Below, one piece after another: positions 11,160 to 23,069 of a stretch of 64,000 nt of DNA (position 1 is the stretch's first letter; each line of letters opens with the position of its first letter). Source of the stretch: Sequoia sempervirens (Eukaryota; Streptophyta; Pinopsida; Cupressales; Cupressaceae); assembly GCA_007258455.2 (NCBI GenBank), contig VDFB02270651.1, positions 489,808,711 through 489,872,710 on the forward strand. The letters run 5' to 3'. Made by a program: the position numbers and the translations under genes. The notes under the pieces were generated by a model. The model ran no database searches. It was given only the letters and a program-made list of their open reading frames with translations, and was not told where the DNA came from.

Positions 11160-12396
11160 TCCATCCCCATCCATAATCTTTGATCCATCCTCTTTATCCT
11201 TTCATCATCATGAACCCTTATCCTCCATCAATAGTGGTCAAGGGAAACCCTAATTACATCAACAATGATAATGAAAGTCTTGTCGATCAAGAAGAATGTG
11301 ACATGGATCCCCTTGACACTATCATTGCTAGTAATTTTTCTCCACCCACTTTCCAAAATCCAATCACCCCTTCGAGTTACCCTGTTATGTCTTCATCCAT
11401 GCCTAATCATGCTCCTTATGCTACCTTTGACAAGGGATATCCATGATATCCTTCATCCACATCATCCTCTTATCCAACACCTGCATCCTCTTATCCTAGT
11501 TTTCCATCACAATACCCCTATCCTAATCCCCTATCCACATCCTCGTATCTCCATCCTCCATCCGCATATACTGACTACCCAAACTTCCATACCAATCTAC
11601 TCACTCTAATCCTACATCCACATCTTCTTATCCAAATCTAACATCCACATTTCCCTATCTCAATCCACCACCTCAATCTTCCCATCCTAATCCACCATCC
11701 CAATACCTTTACTACAATCCACCACCTGCATCCTCGTGTCCTAATTCACCATTCCAATCCCCCTATCTTAACCCTTCATCTAATCTTAATCCCCCATCTA
11801 TTCCTAGTCTTCCATCCAATCCCATTCCCCTATCTAATCCTAGTCCACCAATCCCTAATCCTTCATCTGCTCCTACCTTCCCATCCAAACCTAGAGTATG
11901 CAAGTTCCTTACTCCAGAAGTTCTCCATGTACTTATAACAAAGAAGACATCCCCCACTCCACACCTTGAAGTTGTGGAATCATGCCATCCCAACCCATCA
12001 TCCACGGTCATTAGTGATGAGACCCTTCTCCACCCAACACCTATCATTGATGATACCGCCCCTAGCACCACTCAAACCATTAAAACCATCACATCTTTTG
12101 AATCCACTGAGCCCCCATATCCTACCATCACCTCTACCAAATCCATTGAACACCCACCTCCTACTCCGAGAGTCGTCGAACCCATCGATGACACCCAAAT
12201 CCAATCCACTTCTTCCACTCTTAGTCTCACTAAAATCCATTCCCATGAATTTTTTTAATCCTCCATCCCTCCATCTTGCCCACCTAAAGAGTCCCACCAA
12301 GAATCCACTATCATGCCTCCCACACATGATGAGTAATGCCAAGAGCTTGATCCAAATCATGCCAACATATCCCCTTCTCCAAATCAAGATCCTACA
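11160..12396 (+). pseudogene. E5 proline-rich ORF, first part (decayed)
   Basis: At 11180-11446 there is an open stretch with an acidic segment (NNDNESLVDQEECDMDPLD) followed by Pro/Ser/Tyr-rich sequence. Further open stretches in the plus frames to 12258 are Pro/Thr/Ser-rich. Frames shift between pieces. It precedes the G-patch region, so it may be the N-terminal part of the same lost protein. No catalytic motif is visible. Confidence 0.4.
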
Positions 12397-13857
12397 ATGC
12401 CATCTAGTCCACCTCAAGATCACAATCCCTCATCCATTCCATCCCATGATCCCCTTGTCATCCAAGCTTCCATTGCTCCATCTCCATCTCCATCGCATGA
12501 GCTCGCTACCACAAATCTAGATCCTATCATATCCCCTAATCCCTCTCCTGATACCACCCATCCAAATGTTGCTATCCCATCATCTCCCTCTCATGATCAC
12601 CCATCATCGCCTAAAATTGCTATCCCCACACCACTTGCATATCCCCTTGGTACTCTCACATTCTTCCATGGTGGCCTCCTCACAGAAGAAAAAAATAGCG
12701 TATATACCACCCATCATCCTCCACCTAATAACATACTCACATCATGTTTTTAGAATAACACAAATCCTATCATAGATCGCATGCTCAAGAAAATGAACTA
12801 TCAAGTAAAAGGTTTAGGCCTTCATGAGCAAGGTATTTTAGAGCCCATCCAAGCCAAAGAACAAATCTTTATGCAAGGTCTTGGGCCTATTTCCCAAGAC
12901 TCACAATCTAAAGACATTGGTACAACCTCTAGACATCCTCAACGAGCCTTTTCCAAAAGAAATACTAGCTATTCCCATCGCTCCACTAGATCATATGTTT
13001 CCATCCCTCCTCCTCTAGCTTATCACCTCAAAATAACCATCCATATTCCTCCTTCATCTGCGCCTTCCATTTTGGGTCCTTACATCCCTCCACCTACCAT
13101 TTCCCATCCTCCATCTACTTTGTCCATGTTTCCTCCAGGTCCTACATCTATTTTGGGCCCCTATATCCTAAAATCACCTCCTCCATCTCGTCCTATTCAT
13201 CCCTTCATCCATTCATCACCCATCCATGTCACCCATCATAAACATCTCTCTCACATGTCCCCTAATTAGGATTAACAAAGGTCCATACCTACACATCCTC
13301 CATCTACACGTAATCCTCATAATTTTACCTCCATTGCTCTACATTATCCATATCCTTGCACCCATCCCCTTGCTACTAAAAGAACTTTGGATGCTAAAGT
13401 AAAAATGCATGAATCTAAACATCCACAAAAATCTACAACTCCCCATGTCCCCTCTAAAATACATGGTGAAGAAAAGAAAAATCAAATCCATCGGCCGCAA
13501 AGGACCACCAAAGCAAAGATCAAAACCATGTGGATCCCAAAGAAAAAGGATGCCATGTCTTCTAATTAAGCATCCATTACAACATCCAAAGTTGCTAATC
13601 CAAAAGCTAATCATACACCCCCTTCATCTCCTAGATCTATTTTGGGTCCTTATGTTCCAAAATTCACCATCCCATATCCTCCACTATCCCTACATTCCCC
13701 ATCCATTAATACTCCTATCATTTCACATTCATCACCATATGTGCCAATGTTGGTCCTGAACTCACCACCCCATCGCACACCCACCCCATCATTCCATCCA
13801 TACCATTATCCCACATATCTCCCCCATCAAATCCCTCTAATTCATCCTCTCGCATAA
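12397..13857 (+). pseudogene. E5 proline-rich ORF with G-patch-like segment
   Basis: One plus frame stays readable from 12397 to 13857, interrupted by a few stops (near 12751, 13267, 13567). At about 12781-12880 it has KKMNYQVKGLGLHEQGILEP, a G-patch-like pattern (aromatic, then G-L-G, then Q-G-I-x-x-P). Before and after it is Pro/Ser/His-rich, with the motif SILGPY repeated three times (about 13060, 13150, 13640) and a basic stretch around 13500-13560 (IWIPKKK-like). G-patch segments follow protease in some retroelement polyproteins, and E3 has one in that place. Function here is unknown. Confidence 0.5.
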
Positions 13858-15004
13858 TCCACTTCTCCTAATAAGGTTGTACCAACATCCAACAGTCGGT
13901 TTGAACATGGGCTCTTAATACCTCGTATAGAACTTGATGCTTGAGTCCTTCATCCATTTCCTTATCGTATTTCTTCTAAATCCACTTATTCACCTCCCTA
14001 TCTCCTTCCACATGCTATCCAAAAAGTCAAAAAATCCAAAAAAGTAAAAAAAATCCAAAAAATCCAAAAAATAAAAAATAATCAAAAAGAAAAAAAAATA
14101 GGAAAGAGAAATAATCTGTCCAATGCTGAAAACTTGGCAAACAAGTGTCTTGGATAAGTACCATGATGAAAACTTTGCAAATAGACATCATGCTTAAATC
14201 CCCATCTGCACTTGGGGGAAGCTTCTTGATATGCATTCCCTCCATCTGCTATGCACCCATCTTCTTGCTATACGTCATTTTCATTCATCCCCTCCATCCT
14301 ACCTATCTTACACATCATGTTTGGCATATCTCATTTATCCCAATCCTTCCATCCTCCTTGTGGTCTCAATAATGATAGGGGAAAACATATAAACATGCTT
14401 TGGACACCTCTTAGCATACATTCCCCTCATTCACACTCATTTACCTTCCTTATCCACCCATCATGCTACCTTCAATCTCCCTTCCTTATCCTTGCATCCT
14501 ATCTTCATCCATCTAGCTCCTTTATTTGCCTATCCTTCTCTATTGCATCCTTCATGCCTCCTTGCACATGGAATATCTAGAGTGGGGGCATCTATCTTCC
14601 TTTGTGATATAGTCCTTGGAGACGTCATTCATCTGTTCTGAGCACTTGTCCATCCATTCTGAACATCCATCTCCACATCCTTATATTTTATCCAAACAAT
14701 CCTTGTATCCATCTCCCCATCCTTATCTTCCTATCCTTCCATCATAACATCCCTTTTCATCTATCCATCTGGTAACCTTTTCCTCGTCCAAATCCTTTTC
14801 CTCCCCCCATCCTCTATCCTCATCCCATCTCATAATCCCTTGTCATTGGTATCTAGCTATAGGCTACTCCCCATGCAACCCAATGTTATTTATCTTATCA
14901 TCATCACTTCAGCTTCTTTTGCACATCTTATAAATCTCCTATCCTTCCTCATCATTCATCTTCCCCCTTTTCTTGTCGGTCCTCCTAAATCTTTGACCTT
15001 GCCC
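13858..15004 (+). other. E5 C-rich non-coding stretch
   Basis: Pyrimidine-rich sequence dominated by CATCC, ATCCT and similar words. The plus strand has very few G bases. A short AAAAAGTC/AAAATCC purine tract lies at 14026-14105. No gene supported. Confidence 0.6.
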
Positions 15005-15490
15005 TAGTCCATGGGAGAACCCTCCCTGGCTTGGGCAGACCCACCCAGGTCTTTGGGCGGACTAGCGCCATCTCAGTTGAACCCATCCTGGTCCTTAGGT
15101 AGACCCACCCAAGCTCAAGAAGACCCACCCCAGTCCCTGGGCAGACCCACCCTGGTACCTGGGAAAACCCACATAGGCCCGCTCGGCTATGGGCAGACCT
15201 GCCCCAATCCCTGGGCGGACCCACCCTGGTACCTGGGTGAACCCACCCGGGTCCTCAGGTGGGGCCCCCACTTGAGCTTTTGGGCAGACCCAATCATTCA
15301 TGGGAAGACCCACCTAGGCGTGGGCGGACCCGCTTGAGCTCGTGGGCTGACCCGCCCCGGTCCCCTAGCAGGGTCCCTGCTCGAGCTTGTGGGCGGACCC
15401 GCTCGGCTATGGGCGGATCCGCCCGAGCTTGTGGGCGGACCCGCCTAGGCACGGGTAGACCCGCCCTGGCACGGGTAGACCCACCCTTCG
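15005..15490 (+). repeat. GC-rich minisatellite in E5
   Basis: Roughly seventeen diverged units of 25-32 bp with the core TGGGC(G/A)GACCC(G/A)CC. GC content is far above the rest of the window and CpG is frequent (for example 15410-15460). It begins and ends sharply. Open frames on both strands here are by-products of the repeat. Confidence 0.85.
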
Positions 15491-16214
15491 GGAAAATTCT
15501 TGTCACCCTTCATAGGTCATCACTTCATCACAAAAATCACCTCCTCCATCATCGAATCATCTGTCCCTATCACATTGACTTCATTTCAAGAATTTTGATT
15601 TTTGTGCCGAAACTTCCAGAGGCCATAACTTTTGACTCAAGCTTCTATTTGAGCTAAAATTTTATGGGTGGTTGTGTTACAAGGTAGCATGTTGATTACC
15701 AACTGTCCTTGAAGGTTGGAACCCATTTTTCCACGTTTTTAGGGCCTCAAACTTTCATCTTGACCCTCAAAATCGCAATTTAGTGTTTTTTTTCAATTTT
15801 TGAAAAATCATTTTTTTCAATTACTTGGAATGCTTGTCTCAAATTTGGGATGTTAGTTGGCAATTAATCTTATCTTAGTTTTTGATATTTTTTAAAAAAA
15901 CACTGAACTCTCAAACATATGACCATGAAGTTTCCTAAAATGGCAAAATTTGACAATTTTTGAAAATTTCCAAATCTAGAAAAATCTGATTATCAACACC
16001 TTATGTCCCTTAAACTCCAGAACTTGGTGTAGAATCAATCCCATCACATTCTCCAATCATTCTAATCTTCAATCCAATACTAATCTAAGATTTAATCTAA
16101 TCCCAATCTAAGCTTAACCAAAACCCCAATCTATGCTTTAGTCCATTTGTAGTTAAGATCTTTGGATATTGAAACAAATCTTAAGATCCCTCCCTCCATC
16201 TTTAATTTTTTCCT

Positions 16215-16460
16215 ATTCATCCATTCTAATCATTTGTTCACTCATAAAAATTCATCCATTTCAAACCTTCATCTATCATCTTGGACATCCCTCTCGATCA
16301 TCTATTTCAAACCTTCATCTATTCCAAACCCTCATCTTCTCATTCCAAGAATTGTTCATCCATTGTGAGCGGTTGTTTACTCATTTTGAGTAGTCATTTA
16401 TCCCTCTCAATCATTCGTTACTCATTCTAAGTAATCTTTCATCTATTCTAAGCCTCCTCT
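16215..16460 (+). repeat. Second block of CATCCATT/CTGAG repeats in E5
   Basis: The same 20-30 bp words as at 10255-10670 (TTCATCCATTC, ACTCATTTTGAG), again irregularly spaced. Confidence 0.6.
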
Positions 16461-16604
16461 CATTTTGAGCTTTGTGTAGTCACCATCCTCTGATCCAATC
16501 CAATGGGTCTATCTTGGCTGATCATCTCGGTCCCATCATCTTATCCCCTTATCTATGGTTATCTCATCATCCTTTATCCATCATTTGTCTTTGTTCCTTT
16601 TTTT

Positions 16605-16870
16605 GAACTACGTTGCCCCTGTGCTTTCATGTAGGAAAGGTTGATCACTTGATCTTCCCCTAGGGGTTTGTCTATCTACCCCTTTATCATCAATCATGAG
16701 TCTTCATATCATGTTCCTATTGTCTATCCCATCTTGGTCATCCATCAAGGTCTTCATCATACTCTTTCCGCTTTTGTCCATGATCATTCGTCAGCCTTTT
16801 ATCGAACTACGGGGGCTCTACGCTTTCACGTAAGCAAGGCTAGTCTTTGATCGGCCCCCAAGCCCCTAGG
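16605..16870 (+). repeat. Duplicated GAACTACG motif near E5 3' end
   Basis: Two related blocks start at 16605 and 16804. Each is GAACTACG, a C/G run, a G(T/C)GCTTTCA or CGCTTTCA, then (T/C)GTAGG or CGTAAG, giving a loose CTACG...CGTAG inverted arrangement, followed by a CCCCTAGG word. It lies about 1 kb before the polypurine tract. Confidence 0.45.
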
Positions 16871-17830
16871 TCGCTAGGATGTGTCAGTCTCTTATCTTAT
16901 GTCATGTCATCAAGCTATGCCCTTATCTAGCTGGTTCTTAACAAATGACATCCACTTGTATCAGTAGATCTAATCGGTTCAGAATATCCTGCATCATATC
17001 AATCTTTTAATTTCATTTCCATCATCCATCTTAGCAGGATGCATCCTTCCTAATAGACCTCATCAATCCCATCCATCCCCTTGATCCTATGGCAAAGGAC
17101 ATTTGAAATTAATTGCAATCTTTTGATGCTTTTGGCTTTTGTTTATCATTTGAGCTCCTTATCATCACTTGTCAAGGCCACCATGATCCATCATATTATG
17201 GTGTGTTTTGATTAGTCAACATAGGGGCATATCTTGATCTTTTTATGTCTATTTTTGTCTTCTTGGCTGTCCCATGTAGTACCTACCAAGATCCCCAAGG
17301 TCATGTGTGCTTGTGGTTATCCCAATACGTGGCCCGACCAAGGTCACCACAACTTTGGGGTGTTGGGATAGCCTTCTTGTTTTTTATGTTTGTTTTATGC
17401 ATTAGACACTAATCCACCTTGGTTCTTCATACCCTAGTGTCTTGTGTCTTATGCTATAGAAAAAAACAGTGCTCCGAAGATGGAAAAAATGCATTTGGAT
17501 TTCATTTCATCTCCATCCTCTCATCTATCAAAATCCCCCCCATCCATTCATCCTTCATCACTTTCTCCTCCCAATCTCTTGCCACCTTATCCTCTTATCT
17601 TGTCCATCACTTTGCATCATCTCATCCATTTCGAGAGCACACTCGTGTTCTCTTAAACCCACATGTCCTCTCAAAGGGGCATCCTCAATCCCTAACTTTC
17701 ATCTTCACCCCCATCATCTTCCTTCCTAGTCAATCCTTTGATGAATAGGGCATCTTTCTCAATCTAACCATCTTCTTCTAGGTTCTATGTTTTAATATTC
17801 TTTTAAATGATGCTACTTCGTAGCACAATC

Positions 17831-17846
17831 TCAAAGAGAGGAAAAA
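17831..17846 (+). other. E5 polypurine tract
   Basis: TCAAAGAGAGGAAAAA immediately before the 3' LTR, a typical plus-strand primer. Confidence 0.8.
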
Positions 17847-19300
17847 TTTAGACACCTAAGTTTGGACACTTAATTTATCCAAATTTATCCCCTTTTGTCT
17901 AAGCATCCCCTTATTTGCATTAATTAAGTAATATCGCTATTATTTAATTAATATCCTTAATTCTTCCAAATCCCTAAGGTATTTAATTAATAAATAAATA
18001 CCTTATCTCTTCAATCCTCCTTTTCATCAAATGAATTAAATAAATATGACATTTATTTAATTCCTTATATGTCACATCCTCCATCATTTTTATCTAATCC
18101 TATTCCATCTTCTAATCTCATCATTAGGATGTGCACATTCCTAATCCTTGATTAGGATGTGTCACATCCTCTAACTTTTGCAAGTTGGCCTCTAATCTCT
18201 CTTAACCACCTAACCCTCTAATCCTTCATTAACTAGCCTAATCAACCTCTCAAGGAATTTTTAATTCCTTTTATCCTTCCAAGGAATATTAAATTCATTT
18301 TTCTCTTCCCCATGTGATCTATGACTTATCACATCAAGTCACATGTGAAATATAACCCTCTTTCTTAATCATAATTAATTTATGATTAAGATGTGCACAC
18401 CCCTAATCATCATTAGGGTCTCATCCTCCATAATCTCCCACTTTTCTCTAATTTTTCATTAACTTAACTAATCAAATGCTTGCACAACCTTAATCACTTA
18501 ATTAGGTCATTCTAATCCCCATATCATTTATGCAATTTGTCCTAAGTCAACCTTCTTAAAGGTGTTCTCTTTTTAAGAAGGCACTTCATTCCCTATGTGA
18601 ATTTTTAATTCACATTTAATCCCCCAATGCATCCCTTGGAATTTAAAATTCATTTTCTCATCCCCATGTGGATATTTGAGGAATTTTTAATTCCTCACAT
18701 GTCCTCTCAGCCACATGGGGACAAGGACCTCCTTTATGATGATATCTTGTCCAATCCCAAGGTACTATGTACTACCTCCATGTCATGTACTATCCATCCA
18801 CCTCATGTACACATCCTCCTTTTCAAGCCACTTCACTTGCCACATGTCAAGATGTGAGGGCTTGTGAGTTATCAACTCACCTTAGCCCTACATCTTGATC
18901 TTGGTGGTTCAATACCAACCATCCATTTCCCTAGAGAACTCCAAATTCTCTATAAATATACCCTCTTTTCTCTCATTTTAAGAGAGATCATTCATGCTAG
19001 CCAAACTCTTGCAAAAAAAATTCTTTGAGCCATATTTAGCCAATTTTCCATATTTTCATCCATTTTCACTCATCTCTCCATCCTCATCCTATCTTATAGC
19101 TTTCATCTTTCCATCCAAGAAGCATACAAACATCAAAGATCGAAGGGCCAACCATAGGACAACTCAACAAGGTGAAATCTTTCATTTTGCTTAGTTAAGT
19201 TAATCTTTAGGCTAATCTTGAGGTGTAGGGTGTTTTTAGTTGTTCTTTCCACTCTTTTGTTTGCTACTCATTTTCTAACACTCATTTTTACCCTATCACA
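17847..19300 (+). repeat. E5 3' LTR
   Basis: 1454 bp, aligning with 7524-8945. Its first bases are TTTAGACACC, where the other copy has TGTTGACACC, so the terminal TG is mutated. It ends CCCTATCACA. TATAAATA at 18951-18958 corresponds to the 5' LTR box. It has about 30 extra bases, including a repeated CATTAGGATGTG word near 18120-18165. Confidence 0.9.
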
Positions 19301-19305
19301 CACAG

Positions 19306-20322
19306 AAAGAAAGACATAGAAACATTGAATGTTAGGGAATAAGGGTTTTCCTTGGTCAAACCCCTTTTAGGTAATTAAGTCAAATGAAGAATTAAGATGA
19401 AGCATGAAGCCTGAGATAATATAATTAGAAACCTTCCATGATGATAGATCTTGAGTTGCTACAACAATGGATGAAGAATCTACCCTTGAATTCCTTAGAA
19501 AACTATCTTGATGACTTAAAATACTAAAACCCTAGATTGCTTGACTTGAGATTGATAATGAATGATGAATGAATAATGAACTAGGGTTTAAAAGCTTGTT
19601 TATATAGGTAATCAACTCAAATGCCCATTAATTTGATTCCCAAGGCCGACATTGAAGGAAACTAAACTTAAAACCTAATTTTTCCTGCTCAAACTTTGAA
19701 AATGGCCTAGATGGGACTCATTCACCCAAAATGGTGAATAGGTCCCACAAGGACTATTTTTTCAGTTGGGATGTCGGGGAATGAATAAATTAAGATTTTA
19801 TTTTGATATAGTCAAGTTTTTTATTAAATTATGCCTTGGGATGCACAATATGGGGTCATAAGGGCCTATTAATGATGATAAAAAGGGTAATTAGGGCTAG
19901 GGACACAAAGTTCAATGTGAAAGTGTGGTTAAATACACTCTACAACACTAAAATAAGGTCCACTAAGCCTAGAAAGGCACAAGATCCAATGTGAATGTGT
20001 AAAGAACATTACAACACTAGATTAAAATTAGGTTTAATTTACAAACCTTCTATATTAATGTGAGAATGCAATTAAATACATTTTATAGTATTGAATTAAG
20101 GGAAAAATAGGTCCATTAGACTTTAAAAGTGTGAAAGTCATTTACAACACTTTACCACACCCTTGCAATACATGTATTTTATTTAGTTTACAAGGGCCCA
20201 AGACCTAATGTGAATGCGTTATCCACATTACATCATTAAATCAAGGAAAACTTAAGCCAAAACCACAAGGAGTGCTCAAACAAGATAGAAAAATTAGAAG
20301 GGTTACTTTTTCAGTGTCCACA
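19306..20322 (-). repeat. E1 3' LTR, right piece
   Basis: Continues the LTR interrupted at 7523 and aligns with 25116-26178. Contents: the GGGTTTTCC...AAACCCC block (19343-19364), a minus-strand TATA box CTATATAAA (19599-19607) and a palindrome at 19713. It ends GTGTCCACA. Confidence 0.88.
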
Positions 20323-20341
20323 TTTAGTCCCCACTTTAGTG
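20323..20341 (-). other. E1 polypurine tract
   Basis: The minus strand reads CACTAAAGTGGGGACTAAA directly before the LTR start TGTGGACAC. The same position in E3 has TAAAGTTGGGGCTAAA. Confidence 0.8.
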
Positions 20342-22200
20342 ACAGGATGAACTTGCTTCAAACTCACACTAAAGTAGACCTTCAAGAGGGGTCTAAGTGC
20401 ATAGATACAGATGGTATAGGATAAAAAAAGATGAAGGAGGTGGTCAAGCCCCCAAGATACAAGATCCTAAGTCAAGCCGAAATAAGTGCAAAAGGACACA
20501 CACAAGGTAAATGATTTGCAGTAAAACAAGATATGCAACCATGCAAAGGAAATAACTAGAAGAAGTACAAATGAGCAAAAATAAAAAGTTGGATCAAGCT
20601 TCAATCATTTGTCCAAAAAATGTATACTCATTCTGAGGTGATAGAAGTTTTGGTTGTCCACCAGGTGAGAAGTCCAAAAAGATGAGAAACATACATTTGT
20701 GGTTGGTATTTACTGACACACACACAAGTGGCTATGGGGTAAGTCATGCCTCGGATTTGGATTCATGCTCAACCGTACCAAAGTTATGCCTCTTGATAAT
20801 TTTAATAAGGTGTCATAAAATAAAATGACTTCAAGCTTCATGAGACAAGCAAAACTCTGTATGCTTGGAGATCATGAACAAATGTAATGGCTCCACATGC
20901 ATGCAAGTTGTGTTATGCAAGATGGCCATATAACAATTTTTGTAAATGCTAAAATAGTGTAAGGTATGTTCAAAGGGATTTTGCTTAGTTTGTGAAAGGT
21001 CTCTTCTTTGGGAGCATTGTGCCTAATGTTTCCAAGAGAGGACAAGTCAAATAAATGTCACATTCTTGGAGGAAATCAAGCTCAATGATACCACCAAGAA
21101 AAGGATGCCTCACAAGAAGAATGAAAAGTCACACAATGAAACGTGAGTGTTGATCTATGACCCCACTTTAAAGTGGTTACTAACACCATTACTATGAGAA
21201 ATTTCTTTAAAGTAGAAGAATATATGAGAGATTATTTGGGAAGCCCTATGCCAAGTCATATGTTTCTGATAAGCTATGTCATGAATAAGGTAGTATGTCA
21301 TGTGTGAGCCAATTGAAGGCATGTCATCCACATTCCAAGATTTCTCTTATATGTTCATGAAAGGTGATCAAATAGCTGAAAGAGGCAATGCCAAGTGACA
21401 TACAAGGACAAGGCTAACTAACCCCTTGCCCTCACTTATTGTAGGACAAAGGTGAGTCAAATATGATGAAAGTACGTATCAGCTAGAGGAATTAGGTGCC
21501 TAAACACAAAGAAGAGCACCACATTTCTTCAGATGTTGATTTTTTTGTTTAAAGTCAGATGAAAATGGAGATAAGGGAGGTAACCCTAAATATTTCTTGA
21601 AAGAGTATGATATGTCAGTTTGCTTCATGTGTTCATTGTATCCATGTGTAGGAGGGAGATTGTATTAGATACCATAGCAATCTTCCAAGCTAGATGAAGG
21701 GGGTTTATGCTTCTAAGAAGGATTGGTTTCTTTATTAGAACACAAATCATTTTTAAAGTTATGTATCTCTCCTTATTGAGGGATGGGAGTTTTATTGACC
21801 CCATCACTACAATGGGGTAATTTTGTACAACTAAGTTGAGCAAATGAAACACAAGGTTGTTTTGGTTTAGAATATGATATTTTGCACTCTCTCCTAAAGG
21901 TAGGTGTGAAACCCAAATCATTACTAGAACTTGTGTTTGAAAATGAATCATTTGTATATGACTCTTTGGACCATGAGGGTGAGATTGTGGAAACTTTGTT
22001 GAAAGGCGATGAAAATTATGACAACCCACGATTATCATTTAAGAGTTTTGTTGTAGGTGAAGGGTTGGCATCAACTTGTATAGGTTCATGTTTTGATCTT
22101 GGAATGAAAGCATTGTGGGAGTTGGAAGTGTTGTGATCATATGATTCATAGCTTCGTCAATCTACATCAACCATATATATCTTGTTGTTGTATTCAAATT
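20342..22200 (-). other. E1 internal 3' region, non-coding
   Basis: About 1.9 kb between protease and polypurine tract. It aligns with 36750-39350 of E3 (less the solo LTR there), so it belongs to the family. No open frame was recognised; short frames are not shared between the two copies. The corresponding E3 DNA carries a zinc-knuckle-like segment, but in E1 it is decayed (about 21490-21590). Confidence 0.6.
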
Positions 22201-22560
22201 TCATTGTATATGAAGGGTACATGGGACTCCTTTAATAGCATGAATCCATGGTCTCCCTAGGAGAAGATTGTATGGAAGGGGTCCTTGCATGATATGGATA
22301 GAGGTAGGAAACACTACAGGTCTGACCTCAATATGTAATGTGATCATCCCTAGTGGTTTCCTATTAACATTGTCAAAGCCACGAATATGAACATCATTAT
22401 GTTGAATGAAGTTTTTGTCCATGCCAAGTTTTTTTTGGAGGTCCATGCTACAAACATTAATTTATACTCCATTTTCAATGAGAGTGTGTCTAACTAAGGT
22501 TTCATTAATGATCACCTTTATCATCAAGGGATCATTCTTGTTTTGAATCTCAAGTGAGGG
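22201..22560 (-). pseudogene. E1 retropepsin-like protease, broken
   Basis: The minus strand contains a catalytic-loop remnant near 22455-22490 that reads IENGV-stop-INVC, where D-N-G-S-x-x-N-V-C is expected. The Asp is now Glu, the Ser is Val, and a stop follows. The C-terminal half 22201-22446 is open and ends with YNLLLGRPWIHAIKGVPCTL, the strongly conserved box of plant gypsy proteases. E3 has the homologous domain at 41060-41475. Confidence 0.8.
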
Positions 22561-22590
22561 TTATTCATGTTTAGGGAATGTGATTTTTGA

Positions 22591-22896
22591 CTATGTGACT
22601 TGTATGGGACGAGAGAAGGATGCTACATTATTCAATTTTATGTAATATTGGATCTCCTCCTTCTTTATTTGCAACATTTCTTGAAACAGACACTTGTATA
22701 TAGGTGATAGTTGAATGAGTTTCCATACAAATATATTAGCAGGAGTCTTTTTAAGGTCATCAACACTAGGTACTCTAGGTTGAGAAAAAGGTAATGGTGT
22801 GGGAGTGATGTGTGGTCCCCTATATGTTTGAGTCACTAAGTTACAACTTAGCTGCTGCAAAACATTGTTACAATTAGATTGCATCATGAATTTCAA
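22591..22896 (-). pseudogene. E1 gag-pro linker
   Basis: A 101-codon open stretch. The segment LKKTPANIFVWKLIQLSP matches the linker seen before protease in E3 (LKNTPTKISLWDLIQAF, about 41650-41700) and in plant gypsy gag-pro proteins generally. Upstream it is Pro-rich (PHITPTPLPFSQPRVP). Confidence 0.65.
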
Positions 22897-23069
22897 GAAA
22901 TATCTTTTTTTTTATTGTGATTCACTAGTGGGAGGTGACTTAGGAAGCTCACTAATTAAAGGAGATCCCACTTGTGTCATCATAACCTCAAGAATCTTGT
23001 ATTTATTTGCATGACTTGTTAGTGAAGGGGATTCTAATGTCACTTTATTATCTTCACCTAAGGGAATTT

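Larger units (their letters stand above)
7524..19300 (+). mobile_element. E5: LTR retroelement without recognisable polymerase (LARD-like), inserted in E1 LTR
   Basis: Direct repeats 7524-8945 and 17847-19300 enclose 8.9 kb. Target duplication is CACAC (7519-7523) on the left and CACAG (19301-19305) on the right. The intact E1 LTR at about 25108-25120 shows the empty site, with CACAC once. The primer site follows the left LTR and the polypurine tract precedes the right, so it reads on the plus strand. The inside has no reverse transcriptase, integrase or RNase H that I can see; it is C-rich and Pro/Ser/His-coding with a G-patch-like segment. A large retrotransposon derivative dependent on another element is the best fit. 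Confidence 0.85.

Noticed and set aside
11763..13857. Many overlapping open frames on both strands rich in Pro, Ser, His, Leu or Gly
   Set aside because: They follow from the C-rich word bias of E5. Only the frame 12397-13857 shows a recognisable motif and was kept as a pseudogene.
14985..15506. Gly/Pro/Arg/Trp-rich frames on both strands in the GC-rich block
   Set aside because: Direct translations of the minisatellite in several phases; no start or stop context and no protein family.
21882..22136. Plus-strand 84-codon frame in E1
   Set aside because: Not open in E3 at the same place and antisense to the element; no family recognised.
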